In this document: in pieces, positions 46,651 to 55,496 of the stretch | Numbering within the stretch: position 1 is the first letter of the stretch | Layout: each line of letters opens with the position of its first letter | Assembly: GCF_002952055.1 (NCBI RefSeq) | Contig: NZ_CP021255.1 | Span: forward strand, 62,001-126,000 | Source: Desulfobulbus oralis | GTDB lineage: Bacteria; Desulfobacterota; Desulfobulbia; Desulfobulbales; Desulfobulbaceae | Reading direction: 5' to 3' | Length of the DNA stretch: 64,000 nt | Program-made: the position numbers and the translations under genes | The notes under the pieces: model-generated | Databases searched by the model: none | Told to the model about the DNA's origin: nothing | What the model saw: only the letters and a program-made list of their open reading frames with translations

Positions 46651-47496
46651 TTATTTTTCGTAGTTGATGTTGAGTGGTTCAATATTGAAGGCGGGCGGCT
46701 GCACGGCCGGGAACTCCGCCGCATTGCCCGTCTTGGCGCTTTTGGTATGCCGCAGTTGGGCATAGCCGTTGCGGAAGGCGACATAGGGATCCAGGCTCAT
46801 GGCCTTCATTTCCTGATACTGGCCCAGATGCAGGGAAACCCCGTTCACGGTCTGGCCTGCGTAGACCACGGTCATGGTCGTGAAATCATCATTCCAGGGC
46901 GTGTAAAAGCCCCGGGCCAGACCATCGCCGGCAGAGCCGGTCAAATCGCGCAGCGTGGTGGGGCCCAAGAGCGGAATCACCAGGTAGACGCCGTCGCCAA
47001 CACCCCAGGTGGCCAGGGTCTGGCCAAGCGTTGCCTGCTGCACCCGACCGATATTGAATTCATGGCCCGCCGGATCGGCCAGGCCGAACACACCGGCCGT
47101 GGAGTTGATGAGAAAGCGGGACAGGGCCAGACCGGAGTCGGCAAAGCGCCCCTGCAGGAGGCAGTTGACCGAACGCACCGGCTCGCCCAGATTGTAGAAG
47201 AAGTTGCCGATGATGGTACGAAAGTCCCTGGGCACCACCCGGGCATAGCCCCTGGCCACCGGATCCAGCACCCAGATGTACAGCCTGTCGTTCACCGTGA
47301 ACATGACCCGGTTGAAGGGCTCCAGCGGGTCATAGATGGAGGCCACCGTCTCTGCCGGCGTCTCGTAGGCCGAATCGTCGAGATAATCCACATCTTCGGC
47401 GGCAAGCGCCGGCGCAAAGGCCAGCAGACCCAAAAGCGCCAGCAGCCAAAAGGCCGGCAGCGCACGGCCGGCCCGCGCGTTCCTCGCTCTGCTCAT
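46651..47496 (-). CDS. mlaA: MlaA (VacJ) outer-membrane lipid asymmetry protein
   Basis: About 281 residues. Start MSRARNARAGRALPAF precedes a hydrophobic export signal (to about ALAAE). The VacJ domain shows YDPLEPFNRVMFTVNDRLYIWVLDPVARGY, NFFYNLGEPVRSVN and GPTTLRDLTG. There is no obvious lipobox Cys at the cleavage site, so it may not be a classical lipoprotein. ATG 47496 lies just after the mlaD stop. It removes mislocalised phospholipid from the outer leaflet. Confidence 0.92.
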   Translation of the reverse strand: MSRARNARAGRALPAFWLLALLGLLAFAPALAAEDVDYLDDSAYETPAETVASIYDPLEPFNRVMFTVNDRLYIWVLDPVARGYARVVPRDFRTIIGNFFYNLGEPVRSVNCLLQGRFADSGLALSRFLINSTAGVFGLADPAGHEFNIGRVQQATLGQTLATWGVGDGVYLVIPLLGPTTLRDLTGSAGDGLARGFYTPWNDDFTTMTVVYAGQTVNGVSLHLGQYQEMKAMSLDPYVAFRNGYAQLRHTKSAKTGNAAEFPAVQPPAFNIEPLNINYEK

Positions 47497-47506
47497 GGCA
47501 CCGCTC

Positions 47507-47974
47507 CTACTTGCCGGCTCCGCTGCCGCCAAGCTGGCCAAAGGCGAACTTGGAAATCAGCGACTCGATGTCCACGGTCGATTCCGTGTCCACCACGGTG
47601 TCACCTTCGCCGTACAGCTCGCTGTCGCCGCCCAGGGTCAACTGGATGTACTTGTCGCCGATGATGCCCTGGGTCTTGATGGAGGCCATGGAGTCCTGCG
47701 GCAGCTTCACCTCCCGCTGCAACTGCATGGTCACCAGGGCCATGTTGTTCGGATCCAGGCGGATGCTCTGCACCGTGCCCACATTGACGCCCGAGATCTG
47801 GATCTCGGCCCCGTTCTTCAGGCCAGACACATTGTTAAAGGACGCGTTCAGGGTGTACGTCTTCCCCTGGCTCAGAAGCTGCACCTCGCCCAGCCTGAGC
47901 GCCAGCCAGCCAAAGGCCAGGAGGCCGATTGCCATGAACAGGCCCACCATAATTTCAACACGGGAATTTTCCAT
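47507..47974 (-). CDS. mlaD: MlaD, MCE-domain substrate-binding subunit
   Basis: A 155-residue protein with one N-terminal membrane helix (MVGLFMAIGLLAFGWLAL) and an MCE domain: LNASFNNVSGLKNGAEIQISGV, MQLQREVKLPQDSMASI, and GIIGDKYIQLTLGG. It forms the periplasmic ring on the MlaFE transporter. It lies between mlaF and mlaA. Confidence 0.95.
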   Translation of the reverse strand: MENSRVEIMVGLFMAIGLLAFGWLALRLGEVQLLSQGKTYTLNASFNNVSGLKNGAEIQISGVNVGTVQSIRLDPNNMALVTMQLQREVKLPQDSMASIKTQGIIGDKYIQLTLGGDSELYGEGDTVVDTESTVDIESLISKFAFGQLGGSGAGK

Positions 47975-47975
47975 G

Positions 47976-48773
47976 TCACACTCCCCTGTCTGTAAAGCCC
48001 GGGCTCGTCACGGTCCGGGCGAATTCTCGAATGGCCGGCTTGTGGGAATCCACAATCTGGCCGGCATCGGTAAAGGCGTCCAGCTCGCCCCTGTTGATGA
48101 GCACGATCTGGTCAGCCAGAGCAAAAACCTGCGGCACGTCGTGGCTCACGATAATGGCCGTGTAGCCCAGCCGTTTCTGGGTCACCTCGAAGAGCCGGTA
48201 AATCTCCCTGGTCATCACCGGATCGAGACCGGTCGTGGGTTCGTCAAAGAGCACCAGTTTCGGATCGAGCTGGAGTGCCCGGGCCAGCCCGACCCGTTTT
48301 TTCATGCCCCCGCTGAGCTGGGCCGGAAACTTGTCTTCGTGCCCGGAAAGCTCAAGCTGTTCCAGGGTGGCCGCCACCTTGCGCCGGATCGCGCCCTCCT
48401 CCAGTCGGGTGCGCTCCCTGAGCGGCAGGGCAACATTTTCAAACACGGTCAGGGAATCGAACAGCGCGCTCCCCTGGAAGAGCACGCCAAACTGCATTCT
48501 GAGTTCGCGCAGGGCATGAACACCCAGGGCCGCCACGTTTTTCCCGAAAACCAGCACCTGCCCGGCATCGGGTTTCAACAGACCCAGGATCAGCTTCAGG
48601 GTCACGCTCTTGCCCTGGCCGCTGCCTCCGGCAATGACCGTGGTCTTGCCTGTGGGCACATCGAAGCTGGCCTCATTCAGGACCAGGTGCCTTTTCTCGC
48701 CCCGGCCGAAACTCTTGGATACCGCCACAAAGCGGACCGCGGCTCCGGCGGCATCGTTTTCCGTCGTCATCAC
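47976..48773 (-). CDS. mlaF: MlaF, ABC transporter ATPase
   Basis: A 265-residue ATPase. Walker A is degenerate-looking but typical of MlaF (IAGGSGQGKSVTLKL), the signature is LSGGMKKRVGLARAL, Walker B is LVLFDEPTTGLDP and the H-loop is IVSHDVP. It overlaps mlaE by four bases and drives phospholipid transport by MlaE-MlaD. Confidence 0.95.
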   Translation of the reverse strand: MMTTENDAAGAAVRFVAVSKSFGRGEKRHLVLNEASFDVPTGKTTVIAGGSGQGKSVTLKLILGLLKPDAGQVLVFGKNVAALGVHALRELRMQFGVLFQGSALFDSLTVFENVALPLRERTRLEEGAIRRKVAATLEQLELSGHEDKFPAQLSGGMKKRVGLARALQLDPKLVLFDEPTTGLDPVMTREIYRLFEVTQKRLGYTAIIVSHDVPQVFALADQIVLINRGELDAFTDAGQIVDSHKPAIREFARTVTSPGFTDRGV

Positions 48774-49621
48774 ATGAGCACCGAGGTCAGCAGATAATCA
48801 AAAATCAGAACCGTAATGGCCGAATAGACCACCGCCTGGGTCGTGGCCCGGCTGACGCTCTGGGCGCCGAAACCCATACCCCGAATCAGATGGACGAAAA
48901 AGCCGCGGCCCGTGCAGATCCAGGCCACCAACAGGCCAAAGACCAGTGACTTGATGAAGCCCATGCGGATATCGGCATTGGTCACGCTGTGGGCCATGCC
49001 GGCCATGAAGGAGCCGCTGTTTGCGCCCATCATGTCCACGCCAACCACATAGCCGCCAAAAATGCCCACCACGTCAAACACGGCGGTCAAAAGCGGCATG
49101 GAAATGATCATGGCCAGAAATTTCGGGGAAATCAGATAGCGGAAGGGATCGATGGCCATGCAGTCCAGGGCGTCGAGCTGTTCGCTGATGCGCATGATGC
49201 CCAGCTCCGCACACATGGCCGAACCGGCCCGGCCGGCCACCATGATGGCGGTGAGCGTGGGCCCCAGTTCCATGATGAGGCTGAGCGCCACGATCGTGCC
49301 CAACATGCCATCCGCGCCGAAACGATGCAGGGCGTTGTAGCCCTGCAGGCCCAAAACCATACCGGTGGAAAGCGAGGTGAAGAAAATCACGCCCAGTGAT
49401 CCGGCGCCGACGAAGCGGAGCTGCCTCAGCACCTCGCCCAGACGGAAGGGCAGCCGGAACATGCCGACCAGGGCCCAAAACAGAAAAAAGCCCATCCGGC
49501 CCAGATCGGTCAGGGAATCCAGAGTCAGATAGCCAAGCCGGCCAAGTCCGGCAAGGGGACCGGAAAATCGTGGCGGAGCGGAAGAGGCAGGTGTAGGGGA
49601 CATACGCTCTACGGACATCAT
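48770..49621 (-). CDS. mlaE: MlaE, ABC transporter permease
   Basis: A 283-residue permease with five to six membrane helices. The family core is FTSLSTGMVLGLQGYNAL, ELGPTLTAIMVAGRAGSAMCAELG and RYLISPKFLAMIISMPLLT. It overlaps both its neighbours by four bases. No STAS-domain MlaB gene is seen in the operon. Confidence 0.95.
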   Translation of the reverse strand: MMSVERMSPTPASSAPPRFSGPLAGLGRLGYLTLDSLTDLGRMGFFLFWALVGMFRLPFRLGEVLRQLRFVGAGSLGVIFFTSLSTGMVLGLQGYNALHRFGADGMLGTIVALSLIMELGPTLTAIMVAGRAGSAMCAELGIMRISEQLDALDCMAIDPFRYLISPKFLAMIISMPLLTAVFDVVGIFGGYVVGVDMMGANSGSFMAGMAHSVTNADIRMGFIKSLVFGLLVAWICTGRGFFVHLIRGMGFGAQSVSRATTQAVVYSAITVLIFDYLLTSVLM

Positions 49622-50181
49622 TTTTTGACGTTAAAATGCACGTCGCCCGTGGGGGTGGTGACGGTGAGCCGCTTTTTCTGCGGAACAAATTTGTACTCAT
49701 CCGGCGCCACTCGTGTCAACAGAAGCAGGAGATATCCGTGCGCCACAGGCTTGGCGTGGGGGCGGTTCCGCTGTTCTATGCGTTTCAGTTCCTCAAGCAC
49801 TTCCGGATGCTGTTTCGCGTTGCTCGTCAAAGACCACATGGCAGCCTCAAAGACAGCCTCCAGAAAGGCGTTCTGTTGTTCCTCCTCCGTCAGCGCCCGC
49901 GTTTTCTGCACCGCCTGCGCCTTCTGCAGCGAGCCCGCATAGCTGCCCAGTTCCAAGGCATCCACTATCCTGGCAATCGCCTTTTTTTTGCCATGCTGCA
50001 AATAATCCTGCCAGAGCCAGTCCAGATGTTGGGGCGTACTGATGGGTTCTTTGTAGATGTCGAAGCCAGCGGGTTTGGCTGGCACCGGTATTTTGGTCGA
50101 ATAGCCTGCATCCGCAGCAACGGGCACGGCCAGCATGGCCAGAATGCAGAGCAGCAAAAGTATGGCAATGCCTTGTTTCAT
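49618..50181 (-). CDS. exported protein of unknown function at head of mla operon
   Basis: 187 residues, not recognised. A clear signal peptide (about 1-23, VAA-DA) precedes a helical body containing PQHLDWLWQDYLQHGKKKAIARIVDALELG and a short C-terminal beta segment. ATG 50181 is chosen for its GAGGAG site; a longer frame to 50259 lacks one. The stop overlaps the mlaE start by four bases, so a role linked to Mla transport is inferred from position only. Confidence 0.7.
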   Translation of the reverse strand: MKQGIAILLLLCILAMLAVPVAADAGYSTKIPVPAKPAGFDIYKEPISTPQHLDWLWQDYLQHGKKKAIARIVDALELGSYAGSLQKAQAVQKTRALTEEEQQNAFLEAVFEAAMWSLTSNAKQHPEVLEELKRIEQRNRPHAKPVAHGYLLLLLTRVAPDEYKFVPQKKRLTVTTPTGDVHFNVKK

Positions 50182-50313
50182 GGCTCCTCGGGCGAAAAAG
50201 GAGGGGATAAAACCCCGCAAGAGGCTGCCTACCTTAAGGCATTTTTGCCGAAAGGGCATGGAAAAAGTGCCACAGGGGCAGGCGGCCCGTCTGGGAGAAA
50301 AACCGGGGCAGGC

Positions 50314-50919
50314 TCAGAATGGGCTCTGCTCGGAAGATGCAGGGAGGGTGCAGGCGGCGTTCTGCTCCTGCATCTGCCTGGTCAGGGCATCGATGTGTTT
50401 CAGGTTGCGGATGACCACGGACAGTTCGTTGGCCATGGCGCCTTCGGGCACTTCGTTGGCCATCAGTTCCGCAGTGCCCAGCGCGGCAAAGAGCGGATTG
50501 CTGATTTCATGGCAAAAGGCCCGGTGCCGCCTCCAGACCTCGGACAGTTCATGTTCGGCCGTGACATCCCGCAGGCTTTCCACAACATAGTCCACCCTGC
50601 CGTTGCCGCCGTCCACCGGAAACGCGGAGCGCTCGATCCAGCGCGTGCCCTCTGCGCCCGTCCTTTGCTCAAGCACGCTGGCCTCGACGCCGGAAAAGGC
50701 CCGTTCCACCGGACATCCGTCCCCGCCCCGACACAGTTCGGCACAGTACTGGCCTATCACCCCAGCGGACTTTTCCCTGACGGCAGCCAGAAAAGGCCGG
50801 TTGGCGAGCACGATGCGGCGCTCACGGTCCAGCACCGCCAGTGGCCGCCGCAATGAGTCGATAATGGTCGATAAAAAACGCCCGCAATCCCCAAACCCGC
50901 TCATCTGTCCATCTCTCAT
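50314..50919 (-). CDS. PAS-domain protein with an orphan histidine-kinase H-box
   Basis: 201 residues: a PAS-like domain (about 10-130; LAVLDRERRIVLANRPFLAAV, ESLRDVTAEHE) is followed by a DHp-like helix with RAFCHEISNPLFAALG (His near 140), but there is no catalytic ATPase domain. The protein therefore could accept or relay a phosphoryl group but not make one itself. A Cys-rich loop CRGGDGCPVE might bind a ligand or metal. It stands alone, 130 bases from the mla operon on the same strand. It may be a truncated sensor kinase. The start could also be the ATG at 50904. Confidence 0.7.
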   Translation of the reverse strand: MRDGQMSGFGDCGRFLSTIIDSLRRPLAVLDRERRIVLANRPFLAAVREKSAGVIGQYCAELCRGGDGCPVERAFSGVEASVLEQRTGAEGTRWIERSAFPVDGGNGRVDYVVESLRDVTAEHELSEVWRRHRAFCHEISNPLFAALGTAELMANEVPEGAMANELSVVIRNLKHIDALTRQMQEQNAACTLPASSEQSPF

Positions 50920-51530
50920 GCCTGTTCACCTGCCGGTACTCCTGCCACGTTCGCTTTCAGCTCGGCCCGGCCAGGGGCCTGAGGCCGTGGACGTCCGCAC
51001 CCAGGCCCGTGGCCGTGCGGGCCCCTGCCTGCGTGGGACAGGCGGTCAGCATGATGGTCTTCATACCGGAGCTGATATCCTTGACCTGCTCCCGGCCGTG
51101 TTGTCCCTGGCCAATGGCCACAACAATAAGGGCAAAATGTACGAACGCAATGAACGGCACATCAAGTTTGTCCTGTCCGGTTGCCACGGGCCTGAACGCT
51201 CCTGTCTGCAAAAGAGCCGCCCTGTTTCATGGGATGCTGCGCAGGATCACGCTCATAATCCCGGGCAGTGACCCCGCGTGTGGGTGCGGAGGAAGGACAG
51301 GAGGACAGCCGAAACTGCGCACAGGAGTCTGCATGTCCTTGCTCTCAGCCCCTACCCGTCCAGCGGAGGCCGGCAGGCGGCAACTCGGAGTGCTTGAGTC
51401 CAGGGCCAGACTGTGCAGCATCGATAAAGCTTACGATCCGCTCACCAGGCTCAACCAGGCCATCGATTGGGAGCTGCTTCCTCTCAGGCACTCCCGTTGC
51501 GTTTAGCTTGTAAATCCAGGGCATTTTTAA
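50920..51530. other. gene-poor stretch with possible transposase remnant
   Basis: No intact gene is supported in these 610 bases. On the plus strand, about 51424-51506, the short peptide DPLTRLNQAIDWELL resembles the N-terminal region of IS5-type transposases, and it ends at a stop just afterwards. No terminal inverted repeats or target duplications were found. Frames on the minus strand (50957-51211) look partly protein-like but match nothing I know. It is likely a decayed insertion next to the AT-rich cassette. Confidence 0.3.
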
Positions 51531-51904
51531 TTTATACTTAGATACCATGCAAGCATCTGTATTTTCCAGTAAAATTTATAATATAATATTATTATGAAAA
51601 AACAGATAGTTGCAATACATAATATATTTTTTGCGTGTGCACCCGGCCACCCGCGCAGAAAAAAACATATGAGAATAATTATTATTATATTATTTTTAAT
51701 AATCACTTAAAACTATAAAAATTAGTAAAAACAAATAGTTGAATGCGTAGCTGGTGGGTATGTCAGGGAAAAAATTGAGTACAATTTTTTGCTGAATTTT
51801 TTAATTTTTATGCTAAAATTAGAGGCACGATAATTTGGAAAAGGTGCGCTGGTTTTGGCTTGGCAGTGGTGGGTGTTACATAAGGTGCTGTTCCCGAGGA
51901 GAGT
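51531..51904 (+). promoter_or_regulatory. AT-rich leader of the arabinose-lipid cassette
   Basis: Very A/T-rich sequence upstream of the HAD-UbiA gene. Two near-identical 15-base words (AAAAACAGATAGTTG at 51598 and AAAAACAAATAGTTG at 51727) lie 129 bases apart in direct orientation. A weak promoter candidate is near 51789-51825 (TTGCTG, then TATGCTAAAAT), with spacing not ideal. The gene itself has GAGGAG just before its ATG. Confidence 0.35.
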
Positions 51905-53338
51905 ATGATGACGCCCTGTCTTCCCCTGGTTGTGGATCTTGATGGGACCCTGGTCCATACCGATCTGCTGTACGAAGCGATCCTGCTCGTTTTGCGCAAT
52001 AAACCGCTGCAAGCCCTGCGTATCCCGCTCTGGCTGCTTGAGGGCAAGGCGGTTTTGAAGAGGAAGCTGGCGCTCTATGCGGCCATACAACCCTCTTCCC
52101 TGCCCTACAATGATGCATTGCTCTGCTGGCTGCGCGAGCAACACCGAAATGGGCGCCGGTTAGTCCTCTGCACGGCGGCGGATGAATGTTATGCCCGTCA
52201 GATTGCCGCACACCTGCACCTCTTTGAGGAGGTGGTCGCCAGTGATGGCAGGACCAATCTGGCGGGGGCGAAAAAGGCCGATGCTCTTGTGCAACGCTTT
52301 GGCAAGGCCGGATTTGATTATGTGGGCAATGCGGCGGAGGATCTTGCTGTATGGCGCGCCGCCAAGCAGGCGATTGTCGTCAATGCCAGCCCGGCAGTGG
52401 CCAAACGGGTACGAACAGCGTGTTCTGTGGAGCGCGAGTTCGCAAAAAAAAGAGCCTGGCGTCTGTGGGTGCGCATGCTGCGGGTACACCAGTGGGCGAA
52501 AAATTTGTTGTTGTTTGTACCGCTGTTTGCCGGTCATCAACTCAAAAACAGACACGATTGGCTTACTCTTTTTTTGGCATTTTTTTCTTTCTGCTGCTGT
52601 TCCTCCGCTGTTTATATAGCGAATGATCTTTTTGACCTGGAAAGTGACCGCCAGCACCCACGCAAACGCAATAGACCGTTTGCTTCGGGTCAAATGCCGA
52701 TTTTTACAGGAGTTATTACTATACCATTCTTGCTGCTCATGAGTTTTCTTTTGAGTCTGTATGTTGGAATAATTTTTTTACAAATTCTCGTCTGTTATGC
52801 TCTTGGTACCTGTGCTTATTCATGGAAATTAAAGCAGATAGCCATTGTTGACTGTTTAGTTTTGTCATTTTTATATACCAGCAGAATTTTTGCAGGAGCA
52901 GGAGCAATTGACATATATCCTTCATTCTGGCTCCTCGCTTTTTCAGTTTTTATTTTTTTATCGTTAGCATTTGTAAAAAGATATGCAGAAATACGTTCAT
53001 GTATGAAGACGAGGAAACATAGTATTACTGGAAGAGGATATTATTCTTCAGATGCTTCTTTAATTCAGATAATAGGAGTTACTTCGGGTTTTTCCTCCAT
53101 CGTCGTTTTTTTATTTTATATTAATAGTGATGCTGAAATTATTTATGATAATCCATTGGTAATTTGGGGTGCTGTCCCGGTTGTGTTGTTTTGGATTAGT
53201 TGGATGTGGCTACAAGCTCATCGGGGTAATATGCATGATGACCCGTTGATCTTTGCATTTAAGGATAGATCCAGTCAGATCTGTGGTATTTTATTCATTG
53301 CAATCATGTATATTGGAGCAGTAGGACTTCCATGGTAA
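51905..53338 (+). CDS. HAD phosphatase-UbiA prenyltransferase fusion, polyprenyl-phosphate phosphoribosyltransferase type
   Basis: A 477-residue membrane protein. Residues 1-190 are a HAD hydrolase (DLDGT at 11-15, LCTAADE, GNAAEDLAVW). From about 200 follows a UbiA domain with WAKNLLLFVPLF, the Asp-rich motif NDLFDLESDRQHPRKRNRP (from Asn240) and VKRYAEI. The HP.KR.RP pattern matches mycobacterial Rv3806c-type enzymes, which transfer 5-phosphoribose from PRPP to decaprenyl phosphate. The fused HAD domain could remove the 5-phosphate, the separate next step in mycobacteria. It overlaps the DprE1-like gene by seven bases. It starts the cassette; its second half is visibly AT-rich. Confidence 0.85.
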   Translation: MMTPCLPLVVDLDGTLVHTDLLYEAILLVLRNKPLQALRIPLWLLEGKAVLKRKLALYAAIQPSSLPYNDALLCWLREQHRNGRRLVLCTAADECYARQIAAHLHLFEEVVASDGRTNLAGAKKADALVQRFGKAGFDYVGNAAEDLAVWRAAKQAIVVNASPAVAKRVRTACSVEREFAKKRAWRLWVRMLRVHQWAKNLLLFVPLFAGHQLKNRHDWLTLFLAFFSFCCCSSAVYIANDLFDLESDRQHPRKRNRPFASGQMPIFTGVITIPFLLLMSFLLSLYVGIIFLQILVCYALGTCAYSWKLKQIAIVDCLVLSFLYTSRIFAGAGAIDIYPSFWLLAFSVFIFLSLAFVKRYAEIRSCMKTRKHSITGRGYYSSDASLIQIIGVTSGFSSIVVFLFYINSDAEIIYDNPLVIWGAVPVVLFWISWMWLQAHRGNMHDDPLIFAFKDRSSQICGILFIAIMYIGAVGLPW

Positions 53339-54630
53339 AGATCACCTCATGGGGGAGACTGCCATACGCAGAATCATCCCCTGTATATATATATGACCGG
53401 GAGCATATCAAAACGATCATCACGGCGCATCGACCGGGTCTGCCCTATGGCGTGGGCCGGAGCTACGGAGATGTCTGCTTGAATCCCGGAGGGATATTGT
53501 GGATGATGCAGGGCCTCGATCGTTTCATTCGGCTGGATGACACTTCCGGGCGCCTGCTTTGCGAGGCGGGGGTTCTGCTGCGTGATATTCAGCAGGTCGC
53601 CATTCCACGCGGCTGGAGATTACCGGTCACTCCCGGCACCCAGTTTGTTACCGTAGGCGGGGCCATCGCCAATGATGTTCATGGTAAAAATCATCATGCG
53701 CAGGGGTGCTTCGGCGATCATGTCCGTTCGCTCTCCCTGCTCAGGACAGACGGCACCCATATTGAGTGTGGGCCCGATCACAATCCACAGTGGTTTGCGG
53801 CCACTGTGGGGGGCATCGGCTTGACCGGCTGTATTCTGACCGCAGAAATCCAGCTCAGCCGTACGCCCGGCCCCTGGTTGGAGACGGAGAGCATTCCCTA
53901 TGAAAATCTTGCGGAATTTTTTCGTTTGTCTGATGCATCTGAGGCCGATTGGGAACATACGGTTTCCTGGATTGATTGCCTTTCTGGCGGAAAAGGGAGA
54001 GGTTTATTTCTACGAGGCAATCATACGCAGATAGCCGGTGAGCCTCAATTTCAAAAAAGAGCTCTTGCAATTCCTGTTGAGCCACCTGTGTCTTTGGTGA
54101 ATGGTGTCAGCTTGCGTTTGTTTAACACGGCCTATTACCATCTGGGGAAATGGCGCGCTGGCAAAAGGGTTCAGCATTATCTACCCTTTTTCTATCCCCT
54201 GGATTCAATACACGAATGGAATCGCATCTACGGGCCCAAAGGATTTTATCAGTATCAGTGCGTTCTGCCTCGCGAGTATGGCGAGCAGGGAATCGCCGCC
54301 ATGCTCGACGAAATAGCCAAAAGCGGTATGGGCTCATTTCTGGCGGTCCTGAAAACATTTGGACAACGTGCTCCGGTGGGCATGCTCAGCTTTCCCCAAC
54401 CTGGAGTGACCCTGGCTCTTGATTTTCCAAATCGTGGAGAAAGAACGGAGAAATTGTTTATACGCTTGGATGCCATAGTTGCTGAAGCAAAAGGCCGGCT
54501 GTATCTGGGCAAGGATGCCCGCATGTCCAGACAACTTTTTGAGGCAGGATATCCCAGACTACAAGATTTTATAGCATACAGAGATCCAGGAATTTCTTCA
54601 TCCATGTCACGCCGGTTAATGGGAGTGTAA
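53332..54630 (+). CDS. dprE1: DprE1-like FAD oxidase (polyprenyl-phosphoryl-ribose 2'-oxidase)
   Basis: A 432-residue FAD enzyme. GRSYGD (about 43), VTVGGAIANDVHGKNHH (106-122) and ATVGGIGLTG are shared almost word for word with mycobacterial DprE1, which oxidises the 2'-hydroxyl of decaprenyl-phosphoryl-ribose as the first half of epimerisation to arabinose. The segment GVTLALDFP aligns with the DprE1 region holding Cys387, the target of benzothiazinone drugs; here that residue is Ala362. It is followed after two bases by the DprE2-like reductase. Confidence 0.9.
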   Translation: MVKITSWGRLPYAESSPVYIYDREHIKTIITAHRPGLPYGVGRSYGDVCLNPGGILWMMQGLDRFIRLDDTSGRLLCEAGVLLRDIQQVAIPRGWRLPVTPGTQFVTVGGAIANDVHGKNHHAQGCFGDHVRSLSLLRTDGTHIECGPDHNPQWFAATVGGIGLTGCILTAEIQLSRTPGPWLETESIPYENLAEFFRLSDASEADWEHTVSWIDCLSGGKGRGLFLRGNHTQIAGEPQFQKRALAIPVEPPVSLVNGVSLRLFNTAYYHLGKWRAGKRVQHYLPFFYPLDSIHEWNRIYGPKGFYQYQCVLPREYGEQGIAAMLDEIAKSGMGSFLAVLKTFGQRAPVGMLSFPQPGVTLALDFPNRGERTEKLFIRLDAIVAEAKGRLYLGKDARMSRQLFEAGYPRLQDFIAYRDPGISSSMSRRLMGV

Positions 54631-54632
54631 GT

Positions 54633-55400
54633 GTGCAGGATACAAAAAAAAAGATAGTTTTGGTTGGAGCGACTTCATCAATCGCCGAACATTGTGCGAG
54701 ACTGCTGGTCTCTGATAAATACCTATCTCAATCAGCAGAAATAATTCTTGCAGGTCGCAACCAAAAAAAATTAGATGCGGTCGCATCCGATTTGATGGTT
54801 CGATCTTCCCATATAAATGTACAAACAAAAGTACTCAATTTTATCAACACTGAAGAAATTTTTTCTTTTGTCGAAAACTGTTATCTAAAACAACCTGTAG
54901 ATATTGTCTTAATTGCCCACGGAATTCTGCCTGATCAGGCGGAATGTCAAAAAAATCTGCAATTATGTCAGAAGACACTGGAAATAAATAGTATATCTCC
55001 AGTTCTTTTCGCAGAAGCTTTTGCTGGACATATGGAGAAGATTGGCAGGGGAACCCTTGTCATTATCGGCTCTGTGGCTGGAGATCGTGGGAGAAAATCA
55101 AACTATGTCTATGGTGCAGCGAAAGGACTTATAGCTTGCTATGTCCAGGGTTTGCAACATCGTCTGGCGCATACTGCGGTAAAGGTTATTTTAATTAAAC
55201 CTGGTCCTACAGCTACGCCAATGACTGCACACCTGCAAAAAAAAGGAATGCGCCTGGCCTCGGTTGAAAATGTCGCCCAACGCATCGTCCATGCATTGGG
55301 ACGTAGACAGGAAACAGTTTATGCCCCGGCATACTGGAAAATTATTATGCAAATCATCCGGCATATCCCAAATAGCTTTTTTAAAAAATTGAATATCTGA
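54633..55400 (+). CDS. dprE2: DprE2-like short-chain reductase (2-keto intermediate to arabinose)
   Basis: A 255-residue short-chain dehydrogenase: GATSSIAEH (cofactor), IAHGILPDQAE, IGSVAGDRGRKSNYVYGAAKG with the catalytic Ser, Tyr and Lys, and the C-terminus IIRHIPNSFFKKLNI, which closely follows mycobacterial DprE2. It would reduce the keto product of DprE1 to the D-arabinose epimer. It starts with GTG 54633, with GGGAG upstream. The gene is AT-rich. Confidence 0.88.
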   Translation: MQDTKKKIVLVGATSSIAEHCARLLVSDKYLSQSAEIILAGRNQKKLDAVASDLMVRSSHINVQTKVLNFINTEEIFSFVENCYLKQPVDIVLIAHGILPDQAECQKNLQLCQKTLEINSISPVLFAEAFAGHMEKIGRGTLVIIGSVAGDRGRKSNYVYGAAKGLIACYVQGLQHRLAHTAVKVILIKPGPTATPMTAHLQKKGMRLASVENVAQRIVHALGRRQETVYAPAYWKIIMQIIRHIPNSFFKKLNI

Positions 55401-55496
55401 TCCCCGGAAGATTCTCCCTGCAAATGCACCGCTCGGTTAGCAGCCCGTAGAAAAACTATATTTCAGGTTTCAGGCTACAGGAATTGCAAATTTTAA

